A stretch of DNA of 64,000 nt from Rhodopseudomonas palustris (GTDB lineage Bacteria > Pseudomonadota > Alphaproteobacteria > Rhizobiales > Xanthobacteraceae): the NCBI RefSeq assembly GCF_013415845.1, contig NZ_CP058907.1, positions 4,278,001-4,342,000 of the forward strand. Reading direction: 5' to 3'. This document shows, in pieces, positions 32,960 through 42,629 of the stretch. The notes under the pieces were generated by a model that searched no databases, was not told where the DNA came from, and worked only from the letters and a program-made list of their open reading frames with translations. Position 1 is the stretch's first letter, and every line of letters begins with the position of its first letter. Made by a program: the position numbers and the translations under genes.

Positions 32960-33460
32960 TCACTGCACCAGTACTTCCTTGAACAACACGGCCGACACCT
33001 GCGCGGGCGCGATCGCCATATTGACGCGCCGGGTCAGCTCTTCCTTCATCCGAAACATCCCGACCGAACCGTTGAGGTCGCCCGAGCGCAGCTCACGCAA
33101 GTAGGTCTGAAACAGGTCAGTGATCCGCGGCATGTTCGGCTTGATCTGCTCGGCAAGCTTCTCGTCCTTCACCTCGAGCACGACCTTGGCCTTGAGATAT
33201 TGTACCCGCTCGCCCGGCGTGCCGGCGAGGTTGACCATGATCTCCGGCACTTCGACGAAGTTCGGCGGCTTCACTTCCTTGGCGGCTTCGGCCTGATGCG
33301 CGTCTTCGCCGTGGCCGGCGAACAGGAAGAAATAAGCGCCACCGCCGCCCAGCAGCAGCACGGCCGCCGCGGCGATGATGATGATCAGCTTCTTCTTGCT
33401 CTTTGGCGCCCCGCCTTCGGCGGCCTCGGCGCCTTCTTCCGGTTTCTCTGCGTCCGCCAT
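32960..33460 (-). CDS. fliL: Flagellar basal-body associated protein FliL
   Basis: 166 residues. A Lys-rich N-terminus is followed by one membrane span (about 28-48) and a periplasmic domain with the FliL pattern VEVPEIMVNLAGTPGERVQYLKAKVVLEV and ITDLFQTYLRELRSGDL. It surrounds the stator at the basal body. ATG at 33460 gives the family length. First gene of the fliL-fliM-DUF6468-motE unit; a TTAACCAT half-box lies about 110 bases upstream. Confidence 0.93.
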   Translation of the reverse strand: MADAEKPEEGAEAAEGGAPKSKKKLIIIIAAAAVLLLGGGGAYFFLFAGHGEDAHQAEAAKEVKPPNFVEVPEIMVNLAGTPGERVQYLKAKVVLEVKDEKLAEQIKPNMPRITDLFQTYLRELRSGDLNGSVGMFRMKEELTRRVNMAIAPAQVSAVLFKEVLVQ

Positions 33461-33569
33461 CGGCCGAATCGCCCATATCCCAAAAAGCGAGCCGCAGCCG
33501 AGGCGAACCGTAAACGCGAGACTAACGCCGCCAGCGCCCAAGGCTCTGATGACACGACGCTATGGGGCA

Positions 33570-33588
33570 ATGGTTAACGGAACCTTTC
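33570..33588 (-). promoter_or_regulatory. CtrA-like half-box upstream of fliL
   Basis: The minus strand has TTAACCAT at 33577-33570. The second TTAA of the full site is replaced by GAAA, so this is a half-match. It is about 110 bases before the fliL ATG. Confidence 0.5.
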
Positions 33589-33704
33589 TACGGCGGTGGC
33601 GGGTAGGAAGATTTTGCCGGCCGGTATGGTCAACAAGTCCTTTATTGCCGGCCCCGCCGCTCCTCGAAAATTAGCAAGATACTGATTTGAATGATTTTTT
33701 TGAG

Positions 33705-33721
33705 TTGGCACGAGCTTCGCT
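33705..33721 (+). promoter_or_regulatory. Candidate sigma-54 promoter of flgF-flgG-flgA-flgH
   Basis: TTGGCACG, four bases, TCGCT: the GG and GC doublets are exactly ten bases apart, as RpoN promoters require. One mismatch to TTGC in the -12 element. It lies about 104 bases before the flgF ATG. Confidence 0.6.
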
Positions 33722-33824
33722 AGGTGTCTGGTGAGCCGCGCGCTTGGGAGAGCGCCTGCGGTTCGCACGATCCGCCACCGGTCTGGGAGGGCTTGGCGGC
33801 GGGTCATTCAAGGGAGAACCACCG

Positions 33825-34586
33825 ATGGAGAATGCTCTTCTCGTCGGACTGTCACGGCAGGTCGTGCTCGAACGGCAGATGGATGTCGTCGCGAACAACC
33901 TCGCCAATCTCAACACCAACGGCTTCAAGGCGGAGCGGTCGGTGTTCCAGGAATTTCTGAATACCGGCGCGCACGAGGACAATTTTGCGCGGCCGGACCG
34001 GCGCGTCAGCTTCGTGCAGGACCGCGCCACCTACCACGACCTGTCGACCGGCGCCCTGCAAGAGACCAAGAACCCGCTCGACGTCGCGATCGACGGCAAG
34101 GGCTTTCTGGTGGTGCAGACCCCGCAGGGCGAGCGCTTCACCCGCGACGGATCGCTGACGATCAATGCCCAGGGCCAGCTCGTGAACGGCTCCGGCTTCC
34201 CGGTGCTCGGCACCGGCGGCCCGATCGTGATCCAGCCGACCGACAAGGAACTGTCGATCTCGCCCGACGGCCGCGTCAGCGTGGTGGAAGGCACATCGAT
34301 CATCGACTCGCTGCGCGGCAAGCTGCGCGTGGTGACGTTCGACCGGCCGCAGAGCCTGATCAAGCAGGGCGGCAATCTGTTCGCAGCCACGTCCGACCAG
34401 GGCACGCCCGACACCAAGTCGATGGTGCGCCAGGGCTATGTCGAGAAGTCGAACGTCAACTCGGTCCTCGAAATGACCAGGATGATCGACGTCACCCGAA
34501 CCTACACCCAGATCTCGGCGATGCTGCAGCAGGAAAGCGAGCTGCGCAAAACCGCGATCGAGAAACTCGCCGAAGTTCCGGCCTAA
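33825..34586 (+). CDS. flgF: Rod protein FlgF
   Basis: 253 residues. The N-terminal rod motif LERQMDVVANNLANLNTNGFKAERSVF, the FlgF/FlgG core (VAIDGKGFLVVQTPQGERFTRDGSLTIN) and the C-terminal coiled segment VNSVLEMTRMIDVTRTYTQISAMLQQE are present. It builds the proximal rod. ATG at 33825 is used because the family starts there. First of four genes flgF-flgG-flgA-flgH; 12 bases separate it from flgG. Confidence 0.96.
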   Translation: MENALLVGLSRQVVLERQMDVVANNLANLNTNGFKAERSVFQEFLNTGAHEDNFARPDRRVSFVQDRATYHDLSTGALQETKNPLDVAIDGKGFLVVQTPQGERFTRDGSLTINAQGQLVNGSGFPVLGTGGPIVIQPTDKELSISPDGRVSVVEGTSIIDSLRGKLRVVTFDRPQSLIKQGGNLFAATSDQGTPDTKSMVRQGYVEKSNVNSVLEMTRMIDVTRTYTQISAMLQQESELRKTAIEKLAEVPA

Positions 34587-34598
34587 CGGAGACTGACC

Positions 34599-35387
34599 AT
34601 GCGCGCACTCTACACTGCGGCGACCGGGATGGCGGCCCAGGAGCTCAACGTTCAGGTGATCTCCAACAACATCGCCAACATGCGCACCACCGGCTTCAAG
34701 AAGCAGACGGCGCAGTTTCAGGACCTGATCTACGACCACGTCCGCCGCGTCGGCGCGCAGGCGTCGGACCAGGGCACGATCCTGCCGGTCGGTGTCGACA
34801 TCGGCGGCGGCGTCAAGACCGTCGGCACCCCGCGGCTGATGACCCAGGGCACGTTGTCGCCCACCGGCAACGATCTCGACCTCGCGGTTCGCGGCGAAGG
34901 CTTCTTCAAGATCCAGATGCCGGACGGCACCTTCGCCTACACCCGCGACGGTTCGTTCACCAAGGACAACACCGGCCGCATGGTCACCGCCAACGGCAAC
35001 CCGGTGCAGCCGACCATCACCGTTCCGAACGGCGCCACCAGCATCACCGTCGCCGCCAACGGCCAGGTGTCGGTGACGATCTCCGGCTCGACCACGCCCA
35101 CCGTGATCGGCCAGATCGGCCTCACCCGTTTCATCAACAAGGCCGGCCTGCAGCCGCAGGGCGACAACCTGTTCATCGAAACGCCCGCGTCCGGCACACC
35201 GCAGGACGGCATCGCCTCGGCCGACGGTCTCGGTGACATCATGCAGAAGACGCTGGAGATGGCGAACGTCGAAGTGGTGACGGAAATCTCCGATCTGATC
35301 TCGGCGCAGCGCGCCTACGAAATGAACGCCAAGGTCGTCAGCTCCGCCGACCAGATGCTGCAATCCACCTCCAACATGTTCCGCTGA
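34599..35387 (+). CDS. flgG: Distal rod protein FlgG
   Basis: 262 residues, the standard length. Signatures: MRALYTAATGMAAQELNVQV, NNIANMRTTGFKKQ, LAVRGEGFFKIQMPDGTFAYTRDGSF and the C-terminal VVTEISDLISAQRAYEMNAKV. It forms the distal rod that crosses the periplasm. Lies between flgF and flgA. Confidence 0.98.
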   Translation: MRALYTAATGMAAQELNVQVISNNIANMRTTGFKKQTAQFQDLIYDHVRRVGAQASDQGTILPVGVDIGGGVKTVGTPRLMTQGTLSPTGNDLDLAVRGEGFFKIQMPDGTFAYTRDGSFTKDNTGRMVTANGNPVQPTITVPNGATSITVAANGQVSVTISGSTTPTVIGQIGLTRFINKAGLQPQGDNLFIETPASGTPQDGIASADGLGDIMQKTLEMANVEVVTEISDLISAQRAYEMNAKVVSSADQMLQSTSNMFR

Positions 35388-35399
35388 GGGAGACGGCTG

Positions 35400-36428
35400 A
35401 TGATCCGCGCTCTCCTCCTCGCATCCACCCTGATCGCCGCCGCCGGCAGCGGCGCGATCGGACAGACCGCAGCGCCTACCGCCCAGTCCCAGGGCGAACT
35501 GCGCCCGAGCGACGTGCTGAAGTCGCCAGTGCTGCGCCCGCATGTCGAAGTCACCGGCGAGCTGGTCCGGATCGGCGACGTGATCGAGAACGCCGGCGCC
35601 GCAGCCGGCATCGCGATCTATCGCTCGCCCGACCTCGGCACCACCGGCGCGTTGCCGACCGCCACCGTGCTCGCAGCGTTGCGCGCCCATCAGGTGATCG
35701 GCGTCGACACCCGCGACATCACCGAAGTTACGGTGACCCGGCTCGCGCGCACCCTGGCCGCGAAGGAAATCGAGCAGCAGGTGGTTCAGACCCTGCAGCA
35801 GCGCCACGGCCTCGGTGAGCCCGAAGACCTGACGGTGAATTTCGACCGCGACGTCGAGGCGAAGACGCTGCCGGCGAACTACGCCGGCAAACTGCAGGTC
35901 GTCAGCGAGAAATTCGACGTGCGCAGCGGCCGGTTCGACATCAGCTACGAGATCAGCGGTGGCGAAGGCACGGCGCCAGCCCGGCTGCGGGTCACCGGCA
36001 CCGCGATCGAGACCGTTGTGGCCACCGTGCTGACCCGGCCGGTGCAGCGTAACGAAGTCATCAAGGTGTCCGACATCGTCATCGAGCGCCGTCCAAAGAG
36101 CGAAGTCGCGTCCGACGCGGCGAGCCGGGACGCCGCTATCGGCATGCAGGCGCGCCAGACGCTGCGCAGCGGCCAGGTGCTGCGCAGCGCCGACCTCGCC
36201 AAGCCGGACCTCGTGACCCGCGACCAGGGCGTCACGCTGATCTATCGCGCCGCCGGCATCTATCTCACCGCGCGCGGCAAGGCCCTCGACACTGGCGCCG
36301 AGGGCGACGTCGTCAACGTGCTCAACCTGCAGTCCAAGCGCACCATTACCGGCACGGTGATCGGCCGCGGCCAGGTCGCGATCACCGTCATCTCTCCGCG
36401 CGTCGTGGCCGACGCGAAAACCGAGTAA
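35400..36428 (+). CDS. flgA: P-ring assembly chaperone FlgA
   Basis: 342 residues. A signal peptide (about 1-22) is followed by a SAF-type C-terminal domain with the FlgA pattern VLTRPVQRNEVIKVSDIVIERRP and RQTLRSGQVLRSADLAKPDLVTRDQGVTLIYRAAGIYLTARGKALDTGAEGDVVNVLNLQSKRTI. It is a periplasmic chaperone for FlgI polymerisation into the P ring. The N-terminal half is longer than in enteric FlgA. It is 12 bases after flgG and 5 before flgH. Confidence 0.94.
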   Translation: MIRALLLASTLIAAAGSGAIGQTAAPTAQSQGELRPSDVLKSPVLRPHVEVTGELVRIGDVIENAGAAAGIAIYRSPDLGTTGALPTATVLAALRAHQVIGVDTRDITEVTVTRLARTLAAKEIEQQVVQTLQQRHGLGEPEDLTVNFDRDVEAKTLPANYAGKLQVVSEKFDVRSGRFDISYEISGGEGTAPARLRVTGTAIETVVATVLTRPVQRNEVIKVSDIVIERRPKSEVASDAASRDAAIGMQARQTLRSGQVLRSADLAKPDLVTRDQGVTLIYRAAGIYLTARGKALDTGAEGDVVNVLNLQSKRTITGTVIGRGQVAITVISPRVVADAKTE

Positions 36429-36433
36429 CGTTC

Positions 36434-37192
36434 ATGTCGAAGTCAGTGCCGTTGCAACGCATCGTTCTGGTCGCCGCCCTGATGGCGACGGGCGGACTCG
36501 CCGGGGGCTGCTCCTCGATCGATCGTCTCGCCGCGATCGGCGAACGGCCGGCGCTCACCCCGATCGAAAACCCGACCACGCAGCCCGGCTACAAGCCGGT
36601 GCAGATGCCGATGCCGAAGCCGGAAGTGGCCTCCTATAACGCCAACTCGCTGTGGCGGAACGGCAGCCGCGCGTTCTTCAAGGATCAGCGCGCCGCCAAG
36701 GTCGGCGACATTCTCACCGTGACGGTGAACTTCACCGACAAGGCCAACATCGCCAACGAGACCCAGCGCAGCCGCACCAGCAAGGAAGACTCCGGCATCA
36801 CCGACTTCATCGGCAGCAAGACGATCACGACGCCCGCGACCGCGGTGCTGCCGGGCCGGATCCTGACCACCGATTCCACCTCGTCATCCGACGGCAAGGG
36901 CTCGGTGCAGCGGCAGGAAGCGTTGCAAACCAACGTCGCCGCGGTGGTGACCCAGGTGCTGCCGAACGGCAATCTGGTGGTCGAAGGCAAGCAGGAGATC
37001 CGGGTCAACTTCGAGATCCGCGAACTGATCGTCGCCGGCATCGTGCGGCCCGAGGACATCCAGAGCGACAACACCATCGACTCGAGCAAGATCGCGCAGG
37101 CCCGCATCGCCTATGGCGGCCGCGGCCAGATCACCGACGTGCAGCAGCCGCGCTACGGCCAGCAGGTGATGGACGTGCTGCTCCCGTTCTGA
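36434..37192 (+). CDS. flgH: L-ring lipoprotein FlgH
   Basis: 252 residues. A lipoprotein signal has the lipobox LAGGC with the acylated Cys at 26. The conserved SLWRNGSRAFFKDQRAAKVGDILTV and VLPNGNLVVEGKQEIRVNFEIRELIVAGIVRPEDI are both present. It forms the outer-membrane L ring. Last gene of the flgF-G-A-H unit. Confidence 0.97.
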   Translation: MSKSVPLQRIVLVAALMATGGLAGGCSSIDRLAAIGERPALTPIENPTTQPGYKPVQMPMPKPEVASYNANSLWRNGSRAFFKDQRAAKVGDILTVTVNFTDKANIANETQRSRTSKEDSGITDFIGSKTITTPATAVLPGRILTTDSTSSSDGKGSVQRQEALQTNVAAVVTQVLPNGNLVVEGKQEIRVNFEIRELIVAGIVRPEDIQSDNTIDSSKIAQARIAYGGRGQITDVQQPRYGQQVMDVLLPF

Positions 37193-37321
37193 TCGTCATG
37201 TGACAAAGAGCTCCCACACCCGGCCGCGAACCTAGGCGCGGTCAGGTGTTCCAACGCGGCCTCCTCCGGCTCTCCCTCCGGACGGAGGCCGCGGCCTTCT
37301 TAAAAGCGACTTACCAAAACG

Positions 37322-37350
37322 TGGATGCCCGGGACGAGCCCGAGCATCCA
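37322..37350. repeat. Inverted repeat between convergent flgH and efflux genes
   Basis: TGGATGCCCGGG (37322-37333) and CCCGAGCATCCA (37339-37350) pair with one mismatch around a five-base loop. It could end transcription from both sides, although no T run follows on either strand. Confidence 0.6.
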
Positions 37351-37364
37351 GGAGCTCACAGCAC

Positions 37365-40300
37365 CTACGATCGCGCAACCGGTTTCGCTTGCGGCTCGCC
37401 CTTGCCTGTCGCGCTCTTGCTGCCTGCCGCCTTCCGCTGCTCCACTTTCTGCAGCACGAAGACGTAGAACACCGGCACGAACAACACTGCCAGCACGGTG
37501 GCGGACAGCATGCCGCCGAACACGCCGGTGCCGATCGCGTTCTGGCTGCCGGCGCTGACGCCGCTCGCAAACGCCAGCGGCGTGACGCCGAGGATGAAGG
37601 CGAGCGAGGTCATGATGATCGGGCGGAAGCGGACCGCAGCCGCCTCGATCGCTGCCTCGCGCAGCGACTTTCCTTCGACATGCAGGTCCTTGGCGAACTC
37701 GACGATCAGGATCGCATTCTTGGCGGACAGGCCGATGATCGCGATCAGGCCAACCTTGAAGTAGATGTCGTTCGGCATGTCGCGGAGCATCACCGCCAAC
37801 AGCGCGCCGATCACGCCGAGGGGCACGACCAACATCACCGACAGCGGGATCGACCAGCTTTCGTACAGCGCCGCGAGCAGCAGGAACACGAACAGCACGC
37901 TCAGTCCGAGCAGGAACGGCGCCTGATTGCCGGACTTGATTTCCTGCAACGACTGCCCAGCCCATTCGAAGCCGAAACCGCTCGGCAACTGCTTGGCCAG
38001 CCGTTCCATCTCGGCGATGGCTTCACCCGAGGAATGCCCAGGTGCGGCGTCACCGGCAAAACGCACCGAAGGATAGCCGTTGAAGCCGATCACCTGGATC
38101 AGCCCCTTCGACCATTCGGTCCGCGCGAATGCCGACAGCGGCACCATCCGTCCACTGGCGTTGCGGACGTTGAGCTTGAGCAGATCGTCCGTCTGCATGC
38201 GGCGATCGTCCTGCGCCTGGATAGTGACGCGCTGCATCCGGCCGGCGTTGGGGAAGTCGTTGACATAGGCAGAGCCGAGGCTGCCAGTGATGGTGGCGTT
38301 GATGTCGGCAAAGGACACGCCGAGCGCGTTCGCCTTCTCACGGTCGATCACCAGATGCAGCTGCACCGAATTCGCCAGCCCCTCGACCCGCACGCCGGTC
38401 AGCACCGGACTGGCGCCGCCGGCCGCAGTCAGGCGCGTCGCGGCATCGTCGAGTGCAGCGGTGCCACGGCTGCCACGATCCTGCAGGCGGAAGGTGAAGC
38501 CGGTGAAATTGCCGAGTCCGTCGATCGGCGGCGGCTCGAACGCCATCACCGCAGCGTCGCCGATCTTCGCCAGTTCGACATTGGCGCGCCGGGCGATCGC
38601 ACCTGCGCTGTCGTGGCCGCGCTCGCTCCAATCCTTCAACGTCACAAACGCCACCGCTGCGCTCTGCGAGTTACCGGAGAAGCTGAAACCCGAGACGGTG
38701 AACACCTGCGAAACGCTGGGATCGGCGAGGAACACCTTCTCGGCCTGCTCGATCGACGTCATCGCGCGGGTCTGCGTCGCTTCGGTCGGCGCCTGCATGT
38801 CGACAATCAGATATCCCTGATCCTCGGTCGGCAGGAATGACGCGGGCAGCCGCAAGTAAGCCCAGCCGAGCCCCGCCAGCAGCGCCAGGTATACCACCAT
38901 CAGCCGCCCGGTCCGTCCGGTCGCCCAGCCGACGCCATTGCGATAGCGGCCCGCGATGCGTGCGAAAGTCCGGTTGAACCAGCCGAAGAAGCCGCCCTTC
39001 TCGTGGTGATCGTCGGGTACCGGCTTCAAGAACGTCGCACACAGCGCCGGCGTCAGGGTCAGCGCCAGGAAGCTCGAGAACAGGATCGACACCACCATCG
39101 TCAGACTGAACTGCCGATAGATGATACCGACCGCGCCGGGGAAGAACGCCATCGGCAGGAACACCGCCGTCAGCACCAGCGTGATGCCGACGATCGCGCC
39201 CTTGATCTGCTTCATCGCCTTGATGGTCGCCTCGCGCGGCGACAGGCCCTCGGTCGCCATCAGGCGCTCGACGTTTTCGACCACCACGATGGCGTCGTCG
39301 ACCAGGATGCCAATCGCCAGCACCATCGCGAACATCGTCAGCACGTTGATCGAGAAGCCGGTGGCGAACATCACCGCACAGGTGCCGAGCAGCGCGATCG
39401 GCACCACCAGGGTCGGGATCAGGGTGTAGCGGATGTTCTGCAGGAACAGGAACATCACCACGAACACCAGCGCGATCGCTTCGGCGAGCGTGTACAGTAC
39501 CTTCTCGATCGACGCCTTGATGAACGGGGTGGTGTCGTAAGGAATCTCGTAGGTCATCCCTTTCGGGAAATACTGCGAGAGCTCCTTCATCTTTGCAGTG
39601 ACGGCCCTGGAGGTAGCGCGCGCATTGGCAGTCGCCGACAACTGAACGCCGATCGAGGCGGCGGGCTGGCCGTTCAGCCGACTCTCCGAATTGTAATCCT
39701 CGCCGCCGACCTCGACCCGAGCGACGTCGCGCAGCCGCACCGACGAGCCATCGCGATTGGCGCGCAGCACGATGGCGCCGAATTCCTCAGGCGTGCCCAG
39801 CTGGCCCTTGACCAGGACCGGCGCGGTGACTTCCTGCGACACCGGATTGGGCGTCGCGCCGATTCGACCGGCTGCGACCTGCGCGTTCTGCGCGGCGATC
39901 GCCGCAGAGACGTCGCTGACGGTCAGGCCGACGCCGAACAGCTTGTCCGGATCGATCCACACCCGCATCGACCGCTGGGTTCCGAACAACTGCGCCTTGC
40001 CAACGCCCTCGACCCGCCGGATCTCGCTGATGATATTACGGGTGATGTAGTCGCCGACCGCGATGCTATCGAGCGAGCCGTCGGTGGTCTGCACCGAGAT
40101 GAACATCAGGAAGGTGCTGGAGGCTTCGTCGACCAGAATGCCGCGCTGTGTCACGGCGCTGGGCAGCCGCGACTCCACCCGGCGGATGCGGTTCTGCACA
40201 TCCACCGTCGCCTGCGCCAGCGACGTCCCCGGCTGGAACGACACCTCGATCGAGATCTGGCCGGTCGCGTCCGTGGTCGACTCGAAGTACATCAAGCCGG

Positions 40301-40517
40301 GAATGCCGGCGAGCTGATCTTCGATCAGCCGGACGACGCCCTGGTAGATTTCTTCGGATGACGCACCCGGATAGTTCGCAGTGACCGAGATCTTGGCCGG
40401 CGCGATGTTGGGATATTGCGCCACCGGCAGAAACGGAATCGCCAACGCGCCGGCGATCATAATGAAGATGGCAACGACCCATGCGAACACGGGCCGCGCG
40501 ATAAAGAAATCGGGCAT
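37365..40517 (-). CDS. RND efflux pump inner-membrane transporter (HAE1 family, AcrB/MexB-like)
   Basis: 1050 residues with twelve membrane spans and two large periplasmic loops. The proton-relay Asp pair is in GILVDDAIVVVENVERLM. N-terminus MPDFFIARPVFAWVVAIFIMIAGALAIPFLPVAQYPNIAPA is typical of hydrophobic/amphiphilic efflux transporters. It is driven by the proton gradient and works as a trimer with the adaptor encoded 12 bases upstream. No outer-membrane TolC-type gene is present in the window. Expression is likely controlled by the divergent TetR gene. Confidence 0.95.
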   Translation of the reverse strand: MPDFFIARPVFAWVVAIFIMIAGALAIPFLPVAQYPNIAPAKISVTANYPGASSEEIYQGVVRLIEDQLAGIPGLMYFESTTDATGQISIEVSFQPGTSLAQATVDVQNRIRRVESRLPSAVTQRGILVDEASSTFLMFISVQTTDGSLDSIAVGDYITRNIISEIRRVEGVGKAQLFGTQRSMRVWIDPDKLFGVGLTVSDVSAAIAAQNAQVAAGRIGATPNPVSQEVTAPVLVKGQLGTPEEFGAIVLRANRDGSSVRLRDVARVEVGGEDYNSESRLNGQPAASIGVQLSATANARATSRAVTAKMKELSQYFPKGMTYEIPYDTTPFIKASIEKVLYTLAEAIALVFVVMFLFLQNIRYTLIPTLVVPIALLGTCAVMFATGFSINVLTMFAMVLAIGILVDDAIVVVENVERLMATEGLSPREATIKAMKQIKGAIVGITLVLTAVFLPMAFFPGAVGIIYRQFSLTMVVSILFSSFLALTLTPALCATFLKPVPDDHHEKGGFFGWFNRTFARIAGRYRNGVGWATGRTGRLMVVYLALLAGLGWAYLRLPASFLPTEDQGYLIVDMQAPTEATQTRAMTSIEQAEKVFLADPSVSQVFTVSGFSFSGNSQSAAVAFVTLKDWSERGHDSAGAIARRANVELAKIGDAAVMAFEPPPIDGLGNFTGFTFRLQDRGSRGTAALDDAATRLTAAGGASPVLTGVRVEGLANSVQLHLVIDREKANALGVSFADINATITGSLGSAYVNDFPNAGRMQRVTIQAQDDRRMQTDDLLKLNVRNASGRMVPLSAFARTEWSKGLIQVIGFNGYPSVRFAGDAAPGHSSGEAIAEMERLAKQLPSGFGFEWAGQSLQEIKSGNQAPFLLGLSVLFVFLLLAALYESWSIPLSVMLVVPLGVIGALLAVMLRDMPNDIYFKVGLIAIIGLSAKNAILIVEFAKDLHVEGKSLREAAIEAAAVRFRPIIMTSLAFILGVTPLAFASGVSAGSQNAIGTGVFGGMLSATVLAVLFVPVFYVFVLQKVEQRKAAGSKSATGKGEPQAKPVARS

Positions 40518-40529
40518 GACCGCCGAGCC

Positions 40530-41714
40530 TCACTTCGCCTGCGAGGTGGCGCTGGTCGCGCCAGCCGCCGCGTTCGGCCATGGCTTCGGATCGACCGTCG
40601 CCCCCGGCGACAGCGCCTGGAAGCCTTGAACGACCACGGCGTCGCCGGGATGAAGACCGCTGGCGATAATCCAGCGACCGTCGACCAGCCGCGACGGCGT
40701 CACCGGCCGCAATTCGGCTTTGCGATCGGCCGAGACGACGTAGAGCTGTGCCTGCCCACCCGGGTCGCGGCGTAGCGCGCGCTCCGGCACGGCCAGCGCG
40801 TTGACCTGCTCGCCCTGTACCAGCTGCACGCGGACATACATGCCGGGCAGCAGATCGCCGTCCGGATTGGGAAACTCGCCGCGCAGTGTGACCTGCCCGG
40901 TGGTGGCATCGACTGAAGCTTCAGAGAACAGCAGCCGCCCGCGATGCGCGTAGCTCGCGCCATCATCGAAACGCAAGCGGACTTCGGCTTCGATCGCATC
41001 TCCAGCTTTGGCCGACTGTTGCGCGGCCCGCTTCAACGCCAATAGCTCGTTGGCGGATTGCGTGAAGTCGGCATAAACCGGGTCGAGCTGCTGGATGGTC
41101 GCCAGGCTTTCACTGCCACCGACGGTGAACAGCGCGCCTTCGGTGATCAGCGCCCGCCCGATGCGGCCGGTGATCGGCGCGCGGACTTCGGTGTATTGCA
41201 GATCGAGCTCTGCGGCCTGCAGGCCGGCGCGTGCGGAGGCCTCATCCGCCTCGGCCTGCGCCAATTCGGCAACCGCCTTGTCGTAGAGTTGAACGGTGGT
41301 GACGTCGCGATCCTTCAGCCGGGTCTGGCGCTCAGCCTGCTGCGCCGCCAGCGTGCGCGTCGCCTCGGCACGCTGCAGCGTCGCCTTGGCGCTGGCGACG
41401 CGAACCTGGAACGGCGCCGGATCGAGCCGGTACAACACGTCGCCTTGCTTGACGATGGTACCTTGTTGGAACACCCGCTCGATGATGATGCCGGAGACCC
41501 GCGGCCGCACTTCCGCGATCCGCGTCGGCGCGATGCGGCCGGGCAGGTCGCTGACGATGCGCAGCGTTTCAGGCACGACAGTAACCACGCTCACCACGAC
41601 CGGCGGCGCCTGCTTGTCGGCTCCCGCTTGTTTACCGTCACCGCAGCCGGCCAGACTTACCACCACGCCAAACGCGCAAGCGGCCCGGAGGGCGGCCTTC
41701 GTCTTCGTTGTCAC
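40530..41714 (-). CDS. RND efflux pump periplasmic adaptor lipoprotein
   Basis: 394 residues from a GTG at 41714 preceded by AAAGGTGAG. The signal peptide ends in a lipobox (SLAGC), so it is a lipoprotein like AcrA/MexA. Adaptor features follow: RIAEVRPRVSGIIIERVFQQGTIVKQGDVLYRLDP (lipoyl half), a helical hairpin (about 100-170), the second lipoyl half with ITGRIGRALITEGALFT, and beta-barrel and membrane-proximal domains. It connects the transporter to an outer-membrane channel. First gene of the pump operon. Confidence 0.94.
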   Translation of the reverse strand: MTTKTKAALRAACAFGVVVSLAGCGDGKQAGADKQAPPVVVSVVTVVPETLRIVSDLPGRIAPTRIAEVRPRVSGIIIERVFQQGTIVKQGDVLYRLDPAPFQVRVASAKATLQRAEATRTLAAQQAERQTRLKDRDVTTVQLYDKAVAELAQAEADEASARAGLQAAELDLQYTEVRAPITGRIGRALITEGALFTVGGSESLATIQQLDPVYADFTQSANELLALKRAAQQSAKAGDAIEAEVRLRFDDGASYAHRGRLLFSEASVDATTGQVTLRGEFPNPDGDLLPGMYVRVQLVQGEQVNALAVPERALRRDPGGQAQLYVVSADRKAELRPVTPSRLVDGRWIIASGLHPGDAVVVQGFQALSPGATVDPKPWPNAAAGATSATSQAK

Positions 41715-41775
41715 GCAACTCACCTTTGCTTGTCGCGGACGCGGGGCCCCCCAGCCACACCGCAGCCGCGTAAAG

Positions 41776-41793
41776 ATACCATCTGGTTGGTAT
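41776..41793. promoter_or_regulatory. TetR operator between the efflux operon and its regulator
   Basis: ATACCA (41776-41781) and TGGTAT (41788-41793) form an inverted repeat with a six-base centre. It is midway between the GTG of the adaptor gene and the ATG of the TetR gene, about 62 and 77 bases away. Confidence 0.72.
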
Positions 41794-41869
41794 ATTACAT
41801 TCTTGACAATGACAACGGGGCGACGCCAGGATTCACCCAAAACCCTCTACAGAGAGTTGTCTCGCCGCG

Positions 41870-42433
41870 ATGAGCAGCGCCCATGAGCGAAAGAAACAAC
41901 CGGAAGTCGTCCGTCGCGCCCTGATTGATTGTGCCGCCGCCCTGGCGATGGAGCGCGGTCTGCAAGCGGTAACGGTGCAGGCCGTTGCCGCGGCCGCCGG
42001 CGTTACCAAAGGTGGCCTGTTTCATCATTTTGCGACCAAAGAGAAGCTGATCGAGGCGGTATTCGACGCCCAGCTCGACATATTCGGCGCCGCTGTCGAC
42101 GAGGCGCTGCGGGACGATCATTCAAGTTACGGCTGCTTCACCCGCGCCTATGTCCGGGCGACCTTCAATCTCAGCGACCAGGACGACAGCCAATGCGGCG
42201 GCGCTTTGGCGGTGTCGATGATGACCGACCCGCTACTACGGCCGCGCTGGTCGGCCAGGATGCGGGCATGGCTGACGAAGTATAAAAAGACCGACTCGGC
42301 GCCGGCATTGGAAATCGTGCGACTCGCCGCCGACGGTGCTTGGCTCGCCGACCTCGCTCACCTCGCCCCGGATCTCCGGATGGATCGCAAGAAGCTGTTG
42401 GCGCGGCTGCTGGCGATGGCTCAGAAAGACTGA
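41870..42433 (+). CDS. TetR/AcrR-family repressor of the RND pump
   Basis: 187 residues. The N-terminal helix-turn-helix (about 12-58) has the family pattern LIDCAAALAMERGLQAVTVQAVAAAAGVTKGGLFHHFATKEKLIEAVFDAQLD. The C-terminal part fits the TetR_C ligand-binding domain. It is divergent from the pump operon with an inverted repeat between, the classical arrangement of AcrR/MexR-like local repressors relieved by pump substrates. Confidence 0.92.
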   Translation: MSSAHERKKQPEVVRRALIDCAAALAMERGLQAVTVQAVAAAAGVTKGGLFHHFATKEKLIEAVFDAQLDIFGAAVDEALRDDHSSYGCFTRAYVRATFNLSDQDDSQCGGALAVSMMTDPLLRPRWSARMRAWLTKYKKTDSAPALEIVRLAADGAWLADLAHLAPDLRMDRKKLLARLLAMAQKD

Positions 42434-42629
42434 ACGGCCAAGCAGAGTCGCGCCGCACGCACACGCCGCATCACGGCCGATCACAACTCACTTGCCCAGA
42501 CATCCACTGACATGATCCGGCGCATCGACGGCATCCCGCGATCGTAGTTGTATCGCGTCCGGGGGACGCTACGTTCCGCCGTGTTCGGCGATTCCTGCGA
42601 GGAATGGCCGGGCCCAATGGAGAGATCAG

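Larger units (their letters stand above)
33461..33824. other. 364-base divergent intergenic region fliL/flgF
   Basis: Contains a CtrA-like half-site (33570-33588) on the fliL side and a sigma-54-like site (33705-33721) on the flgF side. No gene is seen. Confidence 0.55.

Noticed and set aside
33852..35807. 651-codon minus-strand open frame
   Set aside because: Antisense to flgF, flgG and flgA, all unmistakable.
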